This document shows, piece by piece, positions 34,871 to 46,536 of a DNA stretch of 64,000 bases (its first letter is position 1; each line of letters starts with the position of its first letter). The DNA is from Dugong dugon. Lineage: Eukaryota > Chordata > Mammalia > Sirenia > Dugongidae. The notes beneath the pieces were generated by a model that saw nothing but the letters and a program-made list of their open reading frames with translations, was not told where the DNA came from and made no database searches. The position numbers and the translations under genes were made by a program. The stretch covers positions 69,986,941-70,050,940 of the forward strand of contig CM057467.1 of NCBI GenBank assembly GCA_030035585.1, in the 5' to 3' direction.

Positions 34871-35089
34871 ATTCCTTTTGATCTCTGAAATTCTAGAATT
34901 TTTTCATGATTAATGAGTATGTAGTTTATGCAGGGCAATGTAGAGGCCTAAAAAAATAGTGTATTCGTGCTCTTTCAACCTCCTGTTCACCCTCTCAACT
35001 CACTTCAATTTAGCTCCTGTCTCCAGCAAGCTGCTCCTGACAGTATCTTCATTAAGATTACCAGGTCTTTTAAATGGAAATTCTATGGG
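34871..35089. other. anonymous intron sequence
   Basis: Nothing recognised. Confidence 0.4.
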
Positions 35090-37495
35090 TCAAAGCTTAA
35101 TCTTAATTTTACTTATCCTCTCAGAGGCAATCACTACTGTTAGTTACTCATCACTTCTAGAAATCTCTTTGTATTCTGTGATATCAGGCTTTCCTAGCTT
35201 TCCTATTACTTGTTCTCAGTCTCCTTTGCTGGCTCCACTTCTTCCACCTGACCCTCAAATGTCAGGGTTGTATATTTAGTCATCTTAACAGTCAATACTA
35301 TCTCTGTTCAGGTTCATCAAGCCCCACATTTCTAGTATTGCCTGTACCCTGACAAATTCCAAATCTACATCTTCAGCCCACTTGCCTGTTAAGACTCATG
35401 TTATTAATGACAGGCACCTCAATCTCAATACGTTCCAAACTGAACTCATCTACCTTTACCCCACGGTAAAAACCTACTCATCTGTCTTGCAAAATCTACC
35501 CTTCCTAACTAGCACAACTTATACAAGGAAAGGTCATGGAAGCCCCACAGACACATCCAAACTCCCTGAGGGATTGAAGTGCTGGGCGGAGGGCTGTGGG
35601 GACCATGGTCTCGGGGAACATCTAGCTCAACTGGCATGACACAGCTCATAAAGACAATGCTCTACATTCTACCTTGGTGAGTAGTGTCTGGGGTCTTAAA
35701 AGCTTGTGAGCAGCCATCTAAGATACTCCACTGGTCTCATCCCTTTGGGAGCAAGGGAGAATGAAGAGAACAGGATACAAGGAAAAGATTAGTCCAAAGG
35801 ACTAATGGTCCACAGCTACCAAGGCCTCCACCGGACTGAGTCCAGTACAGCTAGATGGTGCCCAGCTACCACCACTGACTGCTCTGACCAGGATCACAAC
35901 AGAGGGTTCTGGACAGAGCTGGAGAAGGACGTAGAACATAATTCTAACTCACAAAAAAAGGACCAGATTTACTGGCCTAAAGGAGACTGGAGAAACCCGG
36001 AGACTATGGCCCCCAGATACCCTTTTAGCTCAATGGTGAAGTTATCTCCGAGGTTCACAGTTCAGCCTGGGAGTGGACAGCCCCGTAAAACCAAATGAGA
36101 CTAACGAGATACAGTAGTCCAGTGACAAGGGCCAGAAGGCAGAAGAGGACAAGGAAGCTGGTGATAGGGAGCCCAAGGTTGAGTAAGGATATTGCTGATG
36201 TGTTGTGAGATTGTTAACCATTGTCATAGGGCAACATTTGTAGTAATTGTTAAATGAGAAACTATTTTGTTCTGTAAGCCTTCATCTTAAGTGAGAATAA
36301 CAGCACAATTGGAAGAGTGTAGTTAATGTCACTGAACTGTGCATGTAGAAATTTTTGAAATCGTGTATCTTTGGCTATGCGTATTTTTACCAAGAAAAAA
36401 AAGGTTGAGAAGTTAAAGGGTTAACATGTTGTGGGGTTGTTAACCAATGTCATAAAACAATATGTGTACTACTGTTTCATGAGAAACTATTTGTTCAGTA
36501 AGCCTTTACCTGAAGCACAATAAATGAAAAAAAAAAAAAATCTGCCCTTCCTCAAGTTTCCTATGTTGGTTAAGGACATTATACGTATCCTGATAGCCAG
36601 GCCATAAACTGAGGGTTTGTTCTAGACAACTCTCTATTTTCACTCCACTTCCATCCATCTCCACTCTAGTTGGTGACAGATCCTATTAATTATGATAGCT
36701 TCTTTTCATACCTATGGCTATTCTACATTAGTCTTTAAGTCTCATATCTTGCCTAAGTAAATGCAAAAGTCCCTCGGTTTAGACACTGGTATCCCTGGGT
36801 CTAGCCTCATACCCCTCTAATCTATCCTTCATAGTCAGAGTACTCTTTCAAAAATATATGTCTGGTTATGTTTTTCTGGTACTTTAAACCAGTTAATGGC
36901 TCCACACTGACTTCAGGATAAAAATCCAAATTCTTAAACATGCATACAAAGGTCTTTATAATTTGACATTTGTCTAATTAACTAGACTCATGTCTCCCCA
37001 CTTACCATGTGCTCCAGCCTATACCATCCTTTACTAAATTGTTCCCAATTCCACTGGCAGAGATGACGTAATGAGACCATAAATGTAGAAGTACTCAGAG
37101 TACAACATCTGACACACAGTAAGCACTTAAAAACGGTAGTTCACTATGTTGTTCCATGGTTCTATGCCCATGGACGTGCAATAGTCTCTACTTAGAAATG
37201 TTTTACCACAGTCCTAGTCATTAGTTAAAACTCAGTTCAATGCCTCCTCTCTGAAGCTTTCCTTTACCCACTCAAGCAGTCTTGATGGATCCTCCTTTAT
37301 TTCATCACTGTATAACTAGTTTTTACTTCTATTACGGCAATTACCATCCCTTGCTGTTAATTCTTTGTCAACATGTCTGACTTCCCAACTCAAATGAACC
37401 CCTCAAGGATATAACTGCTTCTTCATCATCTTTGTATTTCTAGTGCCTGACATGGTAGGTTTTCAATAAATGCTGCATTAAATTGAAATGAATAT
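35090..37495 (+). repeat. long L2 LINE relic split by an L1 tail
   Basis: 35200-35506 is the degenerate L2 reverse-transcriptase region (TCTCCTTTGCTGGCTCCACT; CGTTCCAAACTGAACTCATC). After the L1 at 35507-36536 the L2 continues at 36553 (GCTCCACACTGACTTCAGGA near 36900; CTCAGTTCAATGCCTCCTCT near 37230) to its 3' end (AATAAATGCTGCATTAAATT). A MIR-like tail interrupts it near 37080-37140. Confidence 0.75.
35507..36536 (+). mobile_element. 5'-truncated L1 3' UTR with doubled end and target duplication
   Basis: Same 3' UTR family as 22183-23251. A 16-bp duplication with one mismatch (AAAATCTACCCTTCCT) lies at 35491-35506 and 36537-36552. The terminal module is present twice, at about 36184-36290 and 36424-36525, separated by a spacer holding AACAGCACAATTGGAAGAGT. 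Confidence 0.93.
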
Positions 37496-37946
37496 TCTCT
37501 TAATACAAAATGAAAGTCACTTGAGGGAAAAAAAACACTAAAGTAGGGTCAGAAGTGACTAGCTATCTCAATTTATTAGGAAAAGGTATTAAAACAGTCA
37601 CACTACGCCTAAAAGAGCAGAGTCAATCTCTTGTTTTTAACAAATAGGAGGTAATATGTTCATCCATGATGAAAGATTAACATTTTTTCCCATTGCTACT
37701 AAGTATTTACTTTTTTGACTTTTCCCTTTTTAAAAAATAAACAGATTTAAAAAGTTATTCCAATTACAATGAGAAATGACACTTGAACAGGAAACAAAGG
37801 AGCAATATCCATAAGTGAGATATCCCAGTTTTGTGAAAAGACATTTCAGTCTGAACAGCATGAAGACAACACTGGAAAAAAAAGTTCCAAACTGCATAAA
37901 TGGCTAGTTTACATGCTTAATCTGGTAGAAACAAAATATGACTTAC
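37496..37946. other. ACER3 intron next to an exon
   Basis: AT-rich, anonymous. Ends at the donor of the 37947-38028 exon. Confidence 0.45.
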
Positions 37947-38028
37947 TAGGGTCACTATTAAACTGAACAGAACTAATATAAAAAGCAGATGGTAGTTTAC
38001 TGAATTCTTCGTCTTGAAACATTCAAAC
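37947..38028 (-). CDS. ACER3: ACER3 exon, residues ~107-134 (membrane helix)
   Basis: The 82-nt exon starts with the G that completes Met107, then reads FECFKTKNSVNYHLLF followed by ILVLFSLIVTL. The second half is a hydrophobic membrane segment. Compared with the human protein from memory it differs at three places: Thr for Ile112, Ile for Thr124 and Leu for Thr134, all mild changes. The acceptor has a T9 run (CTTTTTTTTTAAG) and the donor is CTA|GTAAGT. It ends in phase 0. Confidence 0.95.
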
Positions 38029-38355
38029 CTTAAAAAAAAAGAAAAACTTGTTTTAGAATATATAATGAGGAAAACAAATATAATGTTGCTTTACCATTTG
38101 CATACATATCTCTGTGATCTAGTAATGTCCATCATTTCTTTCCACCTGCACTCTCATCTTAGAGAACCTGCACTGCCTTCAGCCTGCAAGAGGCTGAATG
38201 GACCAGGAATAGACATCTGATTTAAGCTGGGCCAATGAGAGGCGGTGGCCTGAAAATCTGAAGTTTGGGGCCCAGAAACTGAATTAATTATGTATGGGGA
38301 GTCAAAGTACGAAGTCATACAGACTCAAGATCTGAGGCTAATATTTGCAGGTAGC
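38029..38355. other. ACER3 intron upstream of an exon
   Basis: Holds the T-rich acceptor tract of the exon at 37947. Otherwise nothing was recognised. Confidence 0.45.
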
Positions 38356-38368
38356 TATAATGAACAAG

Positions 38369-38568
38369 AGGAGCCCTGGTGGCATAGTGGTTTAGCACTT
38401 CGCTGCTAACCAAAAAGTTGGAAGTTCAAACCCACCAGCTGGTCCACAGAAGAAAGATGTAGCAGTCTGCTTCTGTAAAGATTACAGCTTTGGAAATCCT
38501 ATGGGGCAGTTCTACTCTGTCCTGTAGGGTTACTATGAGTCGGAACTGACTCAATGGCAACAGGTTTT
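38369..38568 (+). mobile_element. AfroSINE with target duplication
   Basis: Starts AGGAGCCCTGGTGGCATAGT and ends GAGTCGGAACTGACTCAATG with GCAACAGG. A perfect 13-bp duplication, TATAATGAACAAG, lies at 38356-38368 and 38569-38581. Confidence 0.96.
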
Positions 38569-38581
38569 TATAATGAACAAG

Positions 38582-38879
38582 TGAATGAGTGAACAGAGAA
38601 GTGATTGGCAGGGAGAAAAAAATAAAGCAGATATACAGAGATTTGAAGCCACATGGAGAGGAAGGAATGGAGGAAAGAGTGGTGGGGGGAGAAGCTGCCT
38701 TTCTAGTTCTAGTAAAGTGAGGCTATACTTCCCGCTATTATGTTCCATAAGATTTCCCTAACGTCCTTACAATAATTAAATCTCTCAACTCAAACTGGCT
38801 TGAGTAGGTTTCTATACCTTGCAACCAATGGTCCCTGGCTAAGGCACACTATTATAGAAAACATGACTCTATTATAATT
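38582..38879. other. anonymous intron sequence
   Basis: A purine-rich stretch near 38640-38700. No feature. Confidence 0.4.
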
Positions 38880-39200
38880 ACTTCTTTAGTTATCTTCCCC
38901 CCCACATCGAGACTATGAATTCCTTGTAAGTAGGGATAAAATCTTATTTTTTTCATATACTTAATCACCAGGATAGTGCCTGACACACAGAGATGGTCAG
39001 TAAATAAGGAAATATGAATATCTGATTATCAGTAACTATCCAACCTCTGAGGACTATGTCTTGGTACAGGACAGTTCTCTCAGTTTACTAACTGGGTGTC
39101 GGAATTAGGCACAACTCCTATTTCATCATCTGTAAAGACAGGTGGTAGAAACAGGTGATCTCTTTTACCCTTAAATTCTGTGACTTTATGACTTGAAAGA
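38880..39200 (+). repeat. L2 3' end and MIR fragment
   Basis: ATTCCTTGTAAGTAGGGATA and CAGGATAGTGCCTGACACAC are L2. TATTTCATCATCTGTAAAGA near 39120 is MIR-like. Confidence 0.55.
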
Positions 39201-39944
39201 TGATGAAAAATTAGGTGGGATATTTGTTTTTACATTTAAATTCTATAACTTTAGGGACTGAATAGTGATGAGAAAGTTAGATGGGTATGTGTGGGCTATG
39301 TACTCTTCATTCTATCAATAATTTACAAATTTCTGTTTAGTACTTCAAATCTCCTCAAAATATGCTATCTGTTAAGAAATCAACGGTCTATAGGAGGCCT
39401 GGTTTGTATTTATTATAATAGTTATTTCACTATATTATATACAGCCACTTTCTTATCAGTCTTCCTTTCTTATGAGTTCCTTGACTCTTTGCATTTATAG
39501 AACCTAGTATCATGCCTAATACAAAGGAGGCTTTCCAGTACATGTTTCCAAACACAACCACATAGAAGGAAAGGCAGGTTTAAAAATGGTTAGAGGTCTA
39601 GATTGCTTTGCATATTTGATATGTATTCTGTGTGTATTCCATCTATACAGATTTCATTCAGGATTCTAGGAAATAGACAGGTTCCTTCTGTCTGACAGTA
39701 GGTGTTTGGGCAATGAACAGATCCTCCCATTTTCTCTCAATACTGACTTTCAGAGTTCCAGAAGGGCAAAAGATTGACTAGCACATAGGCCCCTGCATCA
39801 GGGTTGTATCAAAATACTACTATTATTGTTAGTAACAAAAGCTAACAACTAACATTTTCTAGGTCTTCATAATTAGGTCAGATGCTTTATACATATTTAT
39901 CTATAACATATAATGCAACACTTGAAAGTAGGTTTATGATGTCC
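39201..39944. other. ACER3 intron, nothing recognised
   Basis: 39880-39944 may carry a MIR-like tail. No coding signal. Confidence 0.4.
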
Positions 39945-40150
39945 TTCAATGTAGCAAGTGGTTAAGCTCTTGGTTCCTAACTGAAAGGTAAGGTTGGAGG
40001 TTCAAGTCCACCCAGAAGCACACTGGAAAGCCTGGAGATCTACTTCAGAAAAATCTGCCATTGAAAACTCAATGGAGCACAGCTCTGCTATGACACACAT
40101 GGGGTTGCCATGAGTCGGAATCAAATTGACGGCAGCTGGTTTGGTTTTAC
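39945..40150 (+). mobile_element. AfroSINE, diverged
   Basis: AAGTGGTTAAGCTCTTGGTT, B-box-like GAGGTTCAAGTCCA and the tail GAGTCGGAATCAAATTGACG identify it. The head is damaged (GTCCTTCAATGTAGC). Confidence 0.85.
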
Positions 40151-40371
40151 AGATTAAAAAAAATCTCAAGATTTGAACCCAGAGCTATTTGACTTCAAAC
40201 AGAAGAGTATTCTCACTATGGCAAGCTGTTCATTTTCTCCTAGTTTCTAGCCCCTTCAAAGTACATGAGATTGGGCAGAAGCCTAGCCTTCACCTACTAC
40301 CACAACTGGTCAATTTTGTGTCTCTGTTTAGGCAATACATATGCTCCCTAAAAACCATACATAAAGAATCA

Positions 40372-40670
40372 AGAGAAAAACTATTATAACTAATAAATGA
40401 AGTTAGCAGGCTCATAGGATAAAACTCAATATACAAAAATCAATAGTATTTTGAAATGCTAGCAATGGACAACTAGAAAAAACAAAAACTTAAAAGCAAC
40501 ACTATTTAAAATAGCACCCAAAATCACGAAAAACTTAGGGACAAATTTAACAAAGTATGTGCAAGATAACCTCAAAATCACTGAAAGAAATTAAAGAAAA
40601 TCTAGATAAATGGAGAAATATACCAAATTCATGGACTGGAAGACTTAATACTGTGAAGAGATCAATTGTC
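40372..40670 (+). repeat. old L1 ORF2 fragment
   Basis: AGGATAAAACTCAATATACA, ATAGCACCCAAAATCACGAA and TTCATGGACTGGAAGACTTA follow the ORF2 region downstream of the reverse-transcriptase core. Confidence 0.8.
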
Positions 40671-41329
40671 TCATACAAATCTTAGCAGCTAAATGGGCAT
40701 TCTTTCTTATGTTGTTTTTGGATAAAAATCAATCTTAGTAAAGGTAAGAGCCAACAGTGGCATGGTTTCTTATAGCCCACTAAAAAAACAAAAAAACTTT
40801 CTATTACTTTAGTGTATACTACTAACTTTTGGAAGCAGTGTTATAAGACAGATATGAACTGGTTCAAATTATGGCTCTACCATTTATAAGCCTGGTTACT
40901 AAGGCCAGACTTAGATGTGTGGGTTCCCAACACAAGCTAGTAATTTGTTGCCCTTCCAGACACAAATTCTTTACATATTTTTTCAACATTTAAAGTGACT
41001 GAAAGCATACTTTCATGGGGATGTGTGGAGGCTCTCCTCTAATATCTCCAACAACTTAGGTGGAGCCCAGACTTGCATACCCTACTCAAAAGTCCTCACC
41101 CACCCTCCTTAGAAGGCATATTTAATGATCATCTGTTGGTATTTGATCACACACTACAGGGAGGGTTCCACTTCGCCATTTCTACCACATCCCAAGCAGC
41201 CTATCAAAGTATTTTTCCAAATTCTCCTTGAGAAGACTTCTGACAATTGTAATGTTCTCCATCGTGATATATTTACAGGAATATTTTAGTGCCATCTAGA
41301 AACTGGTTACCTGGATAATGGCCTAGCTT
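40671..41329. other. ACER3 intron, nothing recognised
   Basis: Unique-looking sequence. Confidence 0.4.
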
Positions 41330-41510
41330 CTTAACCAAGCTCTGCTTATGTCCTTAGACAAGTTACTAAATCTCTCTGTGGTTCATTTCCTCGTCTATAA
41401 ATTGGGGACAATACCTACTTATCATATACATTTTGAGAATTAGAGATGCTGTACTAAGCTGTCTAGCACAGACCCAGGTACAAACTAGATAAACATCAGC
41501 ACTTATTAAT
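41330..41510 (+). repeat. MIR SINE fragment
   Basis: CTTAGACAAGTTACTAAATC, GTTCATTTCCTCGTCTATAA and GCTGTCTAGCACAGACCCAG follow MIR. Confidence 0.7.
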
Positions 41511-42166
41511 GTTCTTATTATAATCACTTGTTTTTCCCTGTCATTCAGGAAATGCAAACTAATTTGATATTGAAGTGAATAAAATATGATCCAGGAAGGG
41601 AACTTTGAATTGGTAATGGCTGGTGAGCTGTCTGTGAATAATCAATCAACTTGAATATACTCTTGACAGCATTTACTCTGATTTAGAATAAGGAGAATTT
41701 AAAGGACGCAGGTATCTATTATGTAACAGATATGAGCATGCAATGAGAGATTAAAAGGACACAATCACTTCACAACTAGTAGAAGTCTACTTCACTTTTC
41801 AGGTAAGCTTCTGGTAAGAAACTATACTGTAGTATACAGAAACTTTATCTAAAATTTTTATGGCATAATATAAAAAATCTTTAAGTTTGTACACATTCAT
41901 CACTCAAGAAAAGACAAATTACACAATTTAACTCATATTAAGTCAGATTCTATCTAAATTGGTTACAGGATTTTGAGATCACAGAAGTTAATAAACAACA
42001 TTATAACTTTTAGAGATTATACTCACTTTGAGATCACAAAAGTTACAATCTTCTACTTATTACAATCTCCCAGTAAAAAACTGAAATAGTTATATTACTT
42101 AATTCACTAGGAGGTAAATATAAATTTTTATATCAGATCACTGAATTTTAAACATTAAGTACTTAC
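41511..42166. other. ACER3 intron next to an exon
   Basis: 41990-42065 contains two similar segments around TTTGAGATCACA(A/G)AAGTTA, a short local duplication. Otherwise anonymous. Confidence 0.45.
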
Positions 42167-42219
42167 ATGCAGTACACAAATATACAACAGCTGTAAATCA
42201 TTGGGAGTTCATCCAGTAG
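42167..42219 (-). CDS. ACER3: ACER3 exon, residues ~90-107 (active-site Asp92)
   Basis: The 53-nt exon reads LLDELPMIYSCCIFVYC and ends with AT, the first two bases of Met107. Asp92 (third codon) is the active-site aspartate of alkaline ceramidases. The rest is the start of a hydrophobic membrane helix. The acceptor is TTTATTTCTTATAG and the donor is CAT|GTAAGT. It follows the exon at 47045-47097 in phase 0 and hands over phase 2 to the exon at 37947-38028, which supplies the G. The peptide is identical to the human segment as I remember it. Confidence 0.95.
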
Positions 42220-42839
42220 CTATAAGAAATAAAGACAGATAATAGGACTTGAAAATCATAGAGCTGCAATCATTATGCAAATCAAAATGAAACAGCAGAA
42301 TGATGAAGACTGTCTATTCTAATTATCTCCTTACAATTACTTTATATATTTATCATCATCTAATTTACTCTGTGTATATTTATTGGTTTTGAACAAACAC
42401 AATCTTATCCATCCATCCATCTGTCCTATGTACACACCTAAGTAGGATGCCTGACTCACTATTCCTGGAGGACAGTCTTGCAATCATGCTGTGCTAGCAT
42501 CATTCTGTACCACAAACTATAATATCAGTACCTCTAGGAAATAATGATGTCCACCATCTACAGGTCTGTGGGTCCTATCAGAATTCACGGGCATTTCCCT
42601 TCTTCCTTGAACACCTTAGGTAGATAAAATATCCACTAACACACATAAGAAGAGATATCACAGCAGAGGAAATAATTTAGTTAATTAAGGTAACCTGTAT
42701 CTCTCAAAAATAACATTCATCATTATTATTGTTGCTATCATATATTAAACTGCAATCTAGGCACTATGCTAGATGTTGTAGATAAGTTATTTCTAATCTT
42801 TAAACCAATACACAAGTTTACTTATTCACTATATACACA
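42220..42839. other. ACER3 intron upstream of an exon
   Basis: A short CATC tract lies near 42410. 42720-42830 may be MIR-derived. Confidence 0.4.
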
Positions 42840-43150
42840 TTTAATTGACCCCATAATTATTATGTCTACTATGTGTCAGGCAATGCGTTAGGAGCTGAGG
42901 ATACCATGAAAAATAAGAAACAGTCATGTCACTGCCCTCAAGGAGTTTACACTGTAATTGGGGGCAAACACAAATAAGATAATTTCAAATGGCAGTAAGT
43001 GCTATGAAAACCATGAAATAAAATAGCAGTAATTTGTGGGAGAGACTGCTTTAGATAAACTGGTCAGGGAAGGCATCTCTGAGTAGGTAACATTTGAACT
43101 AAGGAGTCAGAAGAAACCAGATGTGCAAAGATCTCAAAGAAAACTGCTGC
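42840..43150 (-). repeat. L2 3' part, antisense
   Basis: CTACTATGTGTCAGGCAATG, CTGCCCTCAAGGAGTTTACA and CAGGGAAGGCATCTCTGAGT are antisense L2 landmarks. Confidence 0.7.
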
Positions 43151-43154
43151 AGGC

Positions 43155-43715
43155 AGAGCAAAAAGCAATTCCACCCCTAGGTATATACTCAAGACAAATG
43201 AAATCATACATTCACACAAAAACTTGTACATATCCTATCCATAGTGGTATTATTCATAATAGCCAAAATGTGGAAACAACCCAAATACCCATCAACTGAA
43301 AAATGAATAAACAAACTGTGGCATATCCATACAATAAAATATTATTTGGCTGTAAAGAGGAATGAAGTACTTCATGCTACAACATGGAAGAACCTTGAAA
43401 ACATTATGCTAAGTGTAAAACACCAGATACAAAAGGTATGATTTCATTGCGTGACTCCATTTATATAAAATGTCCAGAACAGGGAAATTTGTAGAGACAG
43501 AAAGTAGATCAGTGGCTGTTAGGTGCTGGGGGTGGCGATAACAGGGAGTGACTGATAATGGATATGGGGTTCTTCTTTAGGGTGTTGGAAGTGTTCTGGA
43601 ATTAGATAGTAGTGATAGTTGTTCAATTTTGTGAGTATACTTTAAACTACTGAATTACACTTTAAAAGAGTAAATTTTACAGTATGCAAATTATATTTCA
43701 AGGAAAAAGAAAGAT
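43155..43715 (+). repeat. old L1 ORF2 end and 3' UTR
   Basis: AGCAATTCCACCCCTAGGTA, GTGGAAACAACCCAAATACC, GGCATATCCATACAATAAAA and GTTCTGGAATTAGATAGTAG follow an old L1 to its terminus. Confidence 0.85.
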
Positions 43716-44890
43716 ATTCACCTACACATTCACAATACAACCAGCAAAATCAGGAAATTAACACTGATTTATTACTACCATGTAGTCTTCAGACCTCATT
43801 CAAGTTTTGTGAAGTATTCCAATAATATCATAAATATAAATATAAACACACATAGGATCCAGTCTAGAATCACACACTGTATTTAACTGTCATGTCTTTT
43901 TAGTCTTCTTCAATCCGGAATAGTTCTTCAGATAAACTCTGACTATTGTGGTCATGACACTTTTGAAGATAACCAGCCAGTTGTTTTGTAGGATGTCCCT
44001 CAATTTGGTTTTGCCTGATGTTTCCATTAGATTCAGATTATGCATCTTTGGCAAAAATATCAAAGAAATGATGCTATGTTCTTATTACCAGATTCTATCA
44101 GATGATACACAATTTTCGTTTGTCCCATTACTGATGATATTCATTTTGATGGCCTGATTAAGGTCTGCTAGGGTTCTCCAGTGAAAAATTACTCTTTTTT
44201 CCTTTATAATTATTTTATGGGGAGGTACATTGAGATTATGTACAGTATCCTATCTGAGATCAAACTTATAATTTGTCATATATATGTATACATTTATATA
44301 TATATATGATCTCCTATTTTATTCAATGGGTTATATTAAAACTGTTATAATCCGCTTCCATCATTATTTATTTTGACACTCAAGTGTCCCAGATTTGGCC
44401 AATAAGAACCCCTTTGAGTCAGCTTCAATGTCCTTCTGACATCCCCAACATTCTTTGAGCATTTTCATTCTTTCTGGCACAAAAAGTTATTCAAGGCTCA
44501 TATTGTCTTTTCCTTGCCCCAGTTCTCGGAATCAACCCTGGTTCCTTTTAATGAAGAATGATTTTTAGAAACAAATATTTGGATGCTAGATATTGGGGTT
44601 CTCTGCTCCCAGGTCTTTTCATGGACAGAACTAGAGAATATATGCATATACATATGTATAGAAATATGTATGTATATATAAATATACATGCATGCATATC
44701 ACATATACCTTTACATTTAAATTTATTTCTATATATATCTACATATATTAAAAACATGAGTTCACACTGATATCTCCAATTTCAATTCATCACCACAGGG
44801 TTCATTCTAGTTTTCATCTTTTCCATATTTGCAACTCTATTCTGTAACAGTAAGAAACTTGGCTTTCATTATCCTTAAAATATTTACTTA
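43716..44890 (-). repeat. old interspersed repeat, probably L1-lineage, antisense
   Basis: CAGTTGTTTTGTAGGATGTC, GATTATGCATCTTTGGCAAA and GATATCTCCAATTTCAATTC match a common eutherian repeat, probably an L1 end. I could not assign the subfamily. Confidence 0.5.
44636..44752. repeat. AT-rich ATAT/ATGT microsatellite
   Basis: Imperfect alternating purine-pyrimidine tract (ATATGCATATACATATGTAT and similar), inside the old repeat. A second short TA tract lies near 44278-44308. Confidence 0.8.
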
Positions 44891-44934
44891 TTTGATCAAT
44901 TCCCCTGTGTGTAACCAATATCCCATTGCTGCCA

Positions 44935-45690
44935 CCACTCTTTCTCCCAAGAAATTCCCTCCTCACCCCACTGAGGCTCTAACACACTGCACTGGGTTGC
45001 CAAACTTCCACATGGATGGCCTCCTCACCCCACCCATGCTCCATATCCTGCCCTGGGCCACTCTGCCATGTAAAAGCCATCTTCACCTTTCCAGGGCTCT
45101 GATACCCAGAACAAAGCTGTCCCCCTGCATGGGCACCCACAGATTCCAACCATGTGCCAACCACTTCCCCCACTTGTGTGGAAAAAAACAGTGGCCATCA
45201 GGTCGAGTCCAACTCGTGGTGACCCCATGTGTGTCAGAGTAGAACTGTGATACATAGGGTTTTCAATGGCTGATTTTTCTAAAGTAGATCATCAGGCCTT
45301 TCTTCTGAGGCGCCTCTGGGAAGACTCAAACCTCCAACCTTTTGGTTAGCAGTCGAGTATGTTAACTGTTCGCACCACCCAGTGACTCCTACTTGTATGG
45401 ACACCCTTCTTATTCTGTGCTGAGCGACCCCTCCACATGGACATCCTCTTTACTCTGGTCTCTGATGCCCTGCACTTGGCTGTCCTGCTGTGCCAGCACC
45501 CTCTCACCCCTGGTATGTGAGTACCATCCTCACTCCTCACACCCTGTACCAGACTACTCTCCTATGTGAACACTCTCCTCATCCCACTCAGGCTCCAATG
45601 CCCTGTGCTGTGCACCCCTCATATGGTACTCCTCATGTGGATATACTCTGTACGCAACTCTGGGCTGGAACACTCCCCCTCTGTTTTTAA
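44935..45690 (+). repeat. degenerate minisatellite, ~40-62 bp units, split by AfroSINE
   Basis: Repeated motif families CCTCCTCACCCCAC, GGCTCTGATACCC and CC(A/C)CATG(T/G)(A/G) recur every 40-62 bp, about ten to twelve times. The tract is GC-rich in an AT-rich intron. The AfroSINE at 45182-45390 inserted inside it. Confidence 0.65.
45182..45390 (-). mobile_element. AfroSINE, antisense, with target duplication
   Basis: Antisense tail CAGTGGCCATCAGGTCGAGT, antisense head ACCACCCAGTGACTCC. Flanks ACTTGTGTGG (45172-45181) and ACTTGTATGG (45391-45400) form a 10-bp duplication with one mismatch. Confidence 0.92.
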
Positions 45691-45729
45691 AGCTTATGAT
45701 AGTGTTGATTTACCACAAATTTTAGTAAC

Positions 45730-46090
45730 TCCTTACCTTTGCTTATGTCATAGCGCAAACCTGGTATGTCCTTTCATCCCTTCACTGCCTAAAGAGTCTA
45801 AATTAATTCCTTCAGATTCTGTTTAAATGTCTTTAATTTTTATAGATTCTTCCAAGCTCTACCATGTTGCCATAGTAGATTATTTATATTTCTTTAAAAA
45901 ATAATTTTCATATTATATCACTGTTTATAAGCCTGTTTTCCCGGCCAGAATGTGTGAGAATATGTGTGTTCTATACGTGATGAGAGTCAGACCAGTGTCA
46001 TATTCATTCATGTATTCTCAAGTCAAGCATAGCACACATAGTACACGTGACATTTTATTATAAATATGTGTTGAATGTCAAAATCAATTC
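45730..46090 (+). repeat. L2 3' end
   Basis: CAAACCTGGTATGTCCTTTC, GCCAGAATGTGTGAGAATAT and AGTCAAGCATAGCACACATA lead to the L2 end. Confidence 0.6.
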
Positions 46091-46168
46091 TAAGAATTAA
46101 TTCTTTAATGTTTAATACAGCTATAATTAGTAGTTCATAGATGGTTATATATACAGCTCCTTCTAGAG

Positions 46169-46528
46169 TGACACTGTCCAATATGGTAGTCACAAGTCAT
46201 ACATGGCTACTGAGTACTTGAAATAGGCCTAATCCAAATTATGATGTGCTGTAAGTGTAAAATAAACACTGAATTTCAAAGACTTTGTGTGAAAAAGTAT
46301 TTAAAATATTTCATTAAAAATTTTTATATGGATTACATGTTGAAGTGATATTTTGAAAATACTGGGTCTAATATTAAAATGAATTCTACCTATTTTTTAC
46401 TTTCCCACTAGAAAAATATAAATTACATAATGTGGCTACCAGAAAAATTTAAATTACATAATGCAGCTACTAGAAAATTTTAAATTATGTTACATATGTT
46501 TACATTATATTTCTACTGGACAGTACTG
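46169..46528. mobile_element. hAT-type non-autonomous DNA transposon
   Basis: Terminal inverted repeats (TGACACTGTCCAATATGG at the left; CTACTGGACAGTACTG at the right) bound about 360 bp without coding capacity. The flanks TTCTAGAG (46161-46168) and TTCTAGAA (46529-46536) form an 8-bp duplication of the hAT target type nTCTAGAn. Confidence 0.78.
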
Positions 46529-46536
46529 TTCTAGAA

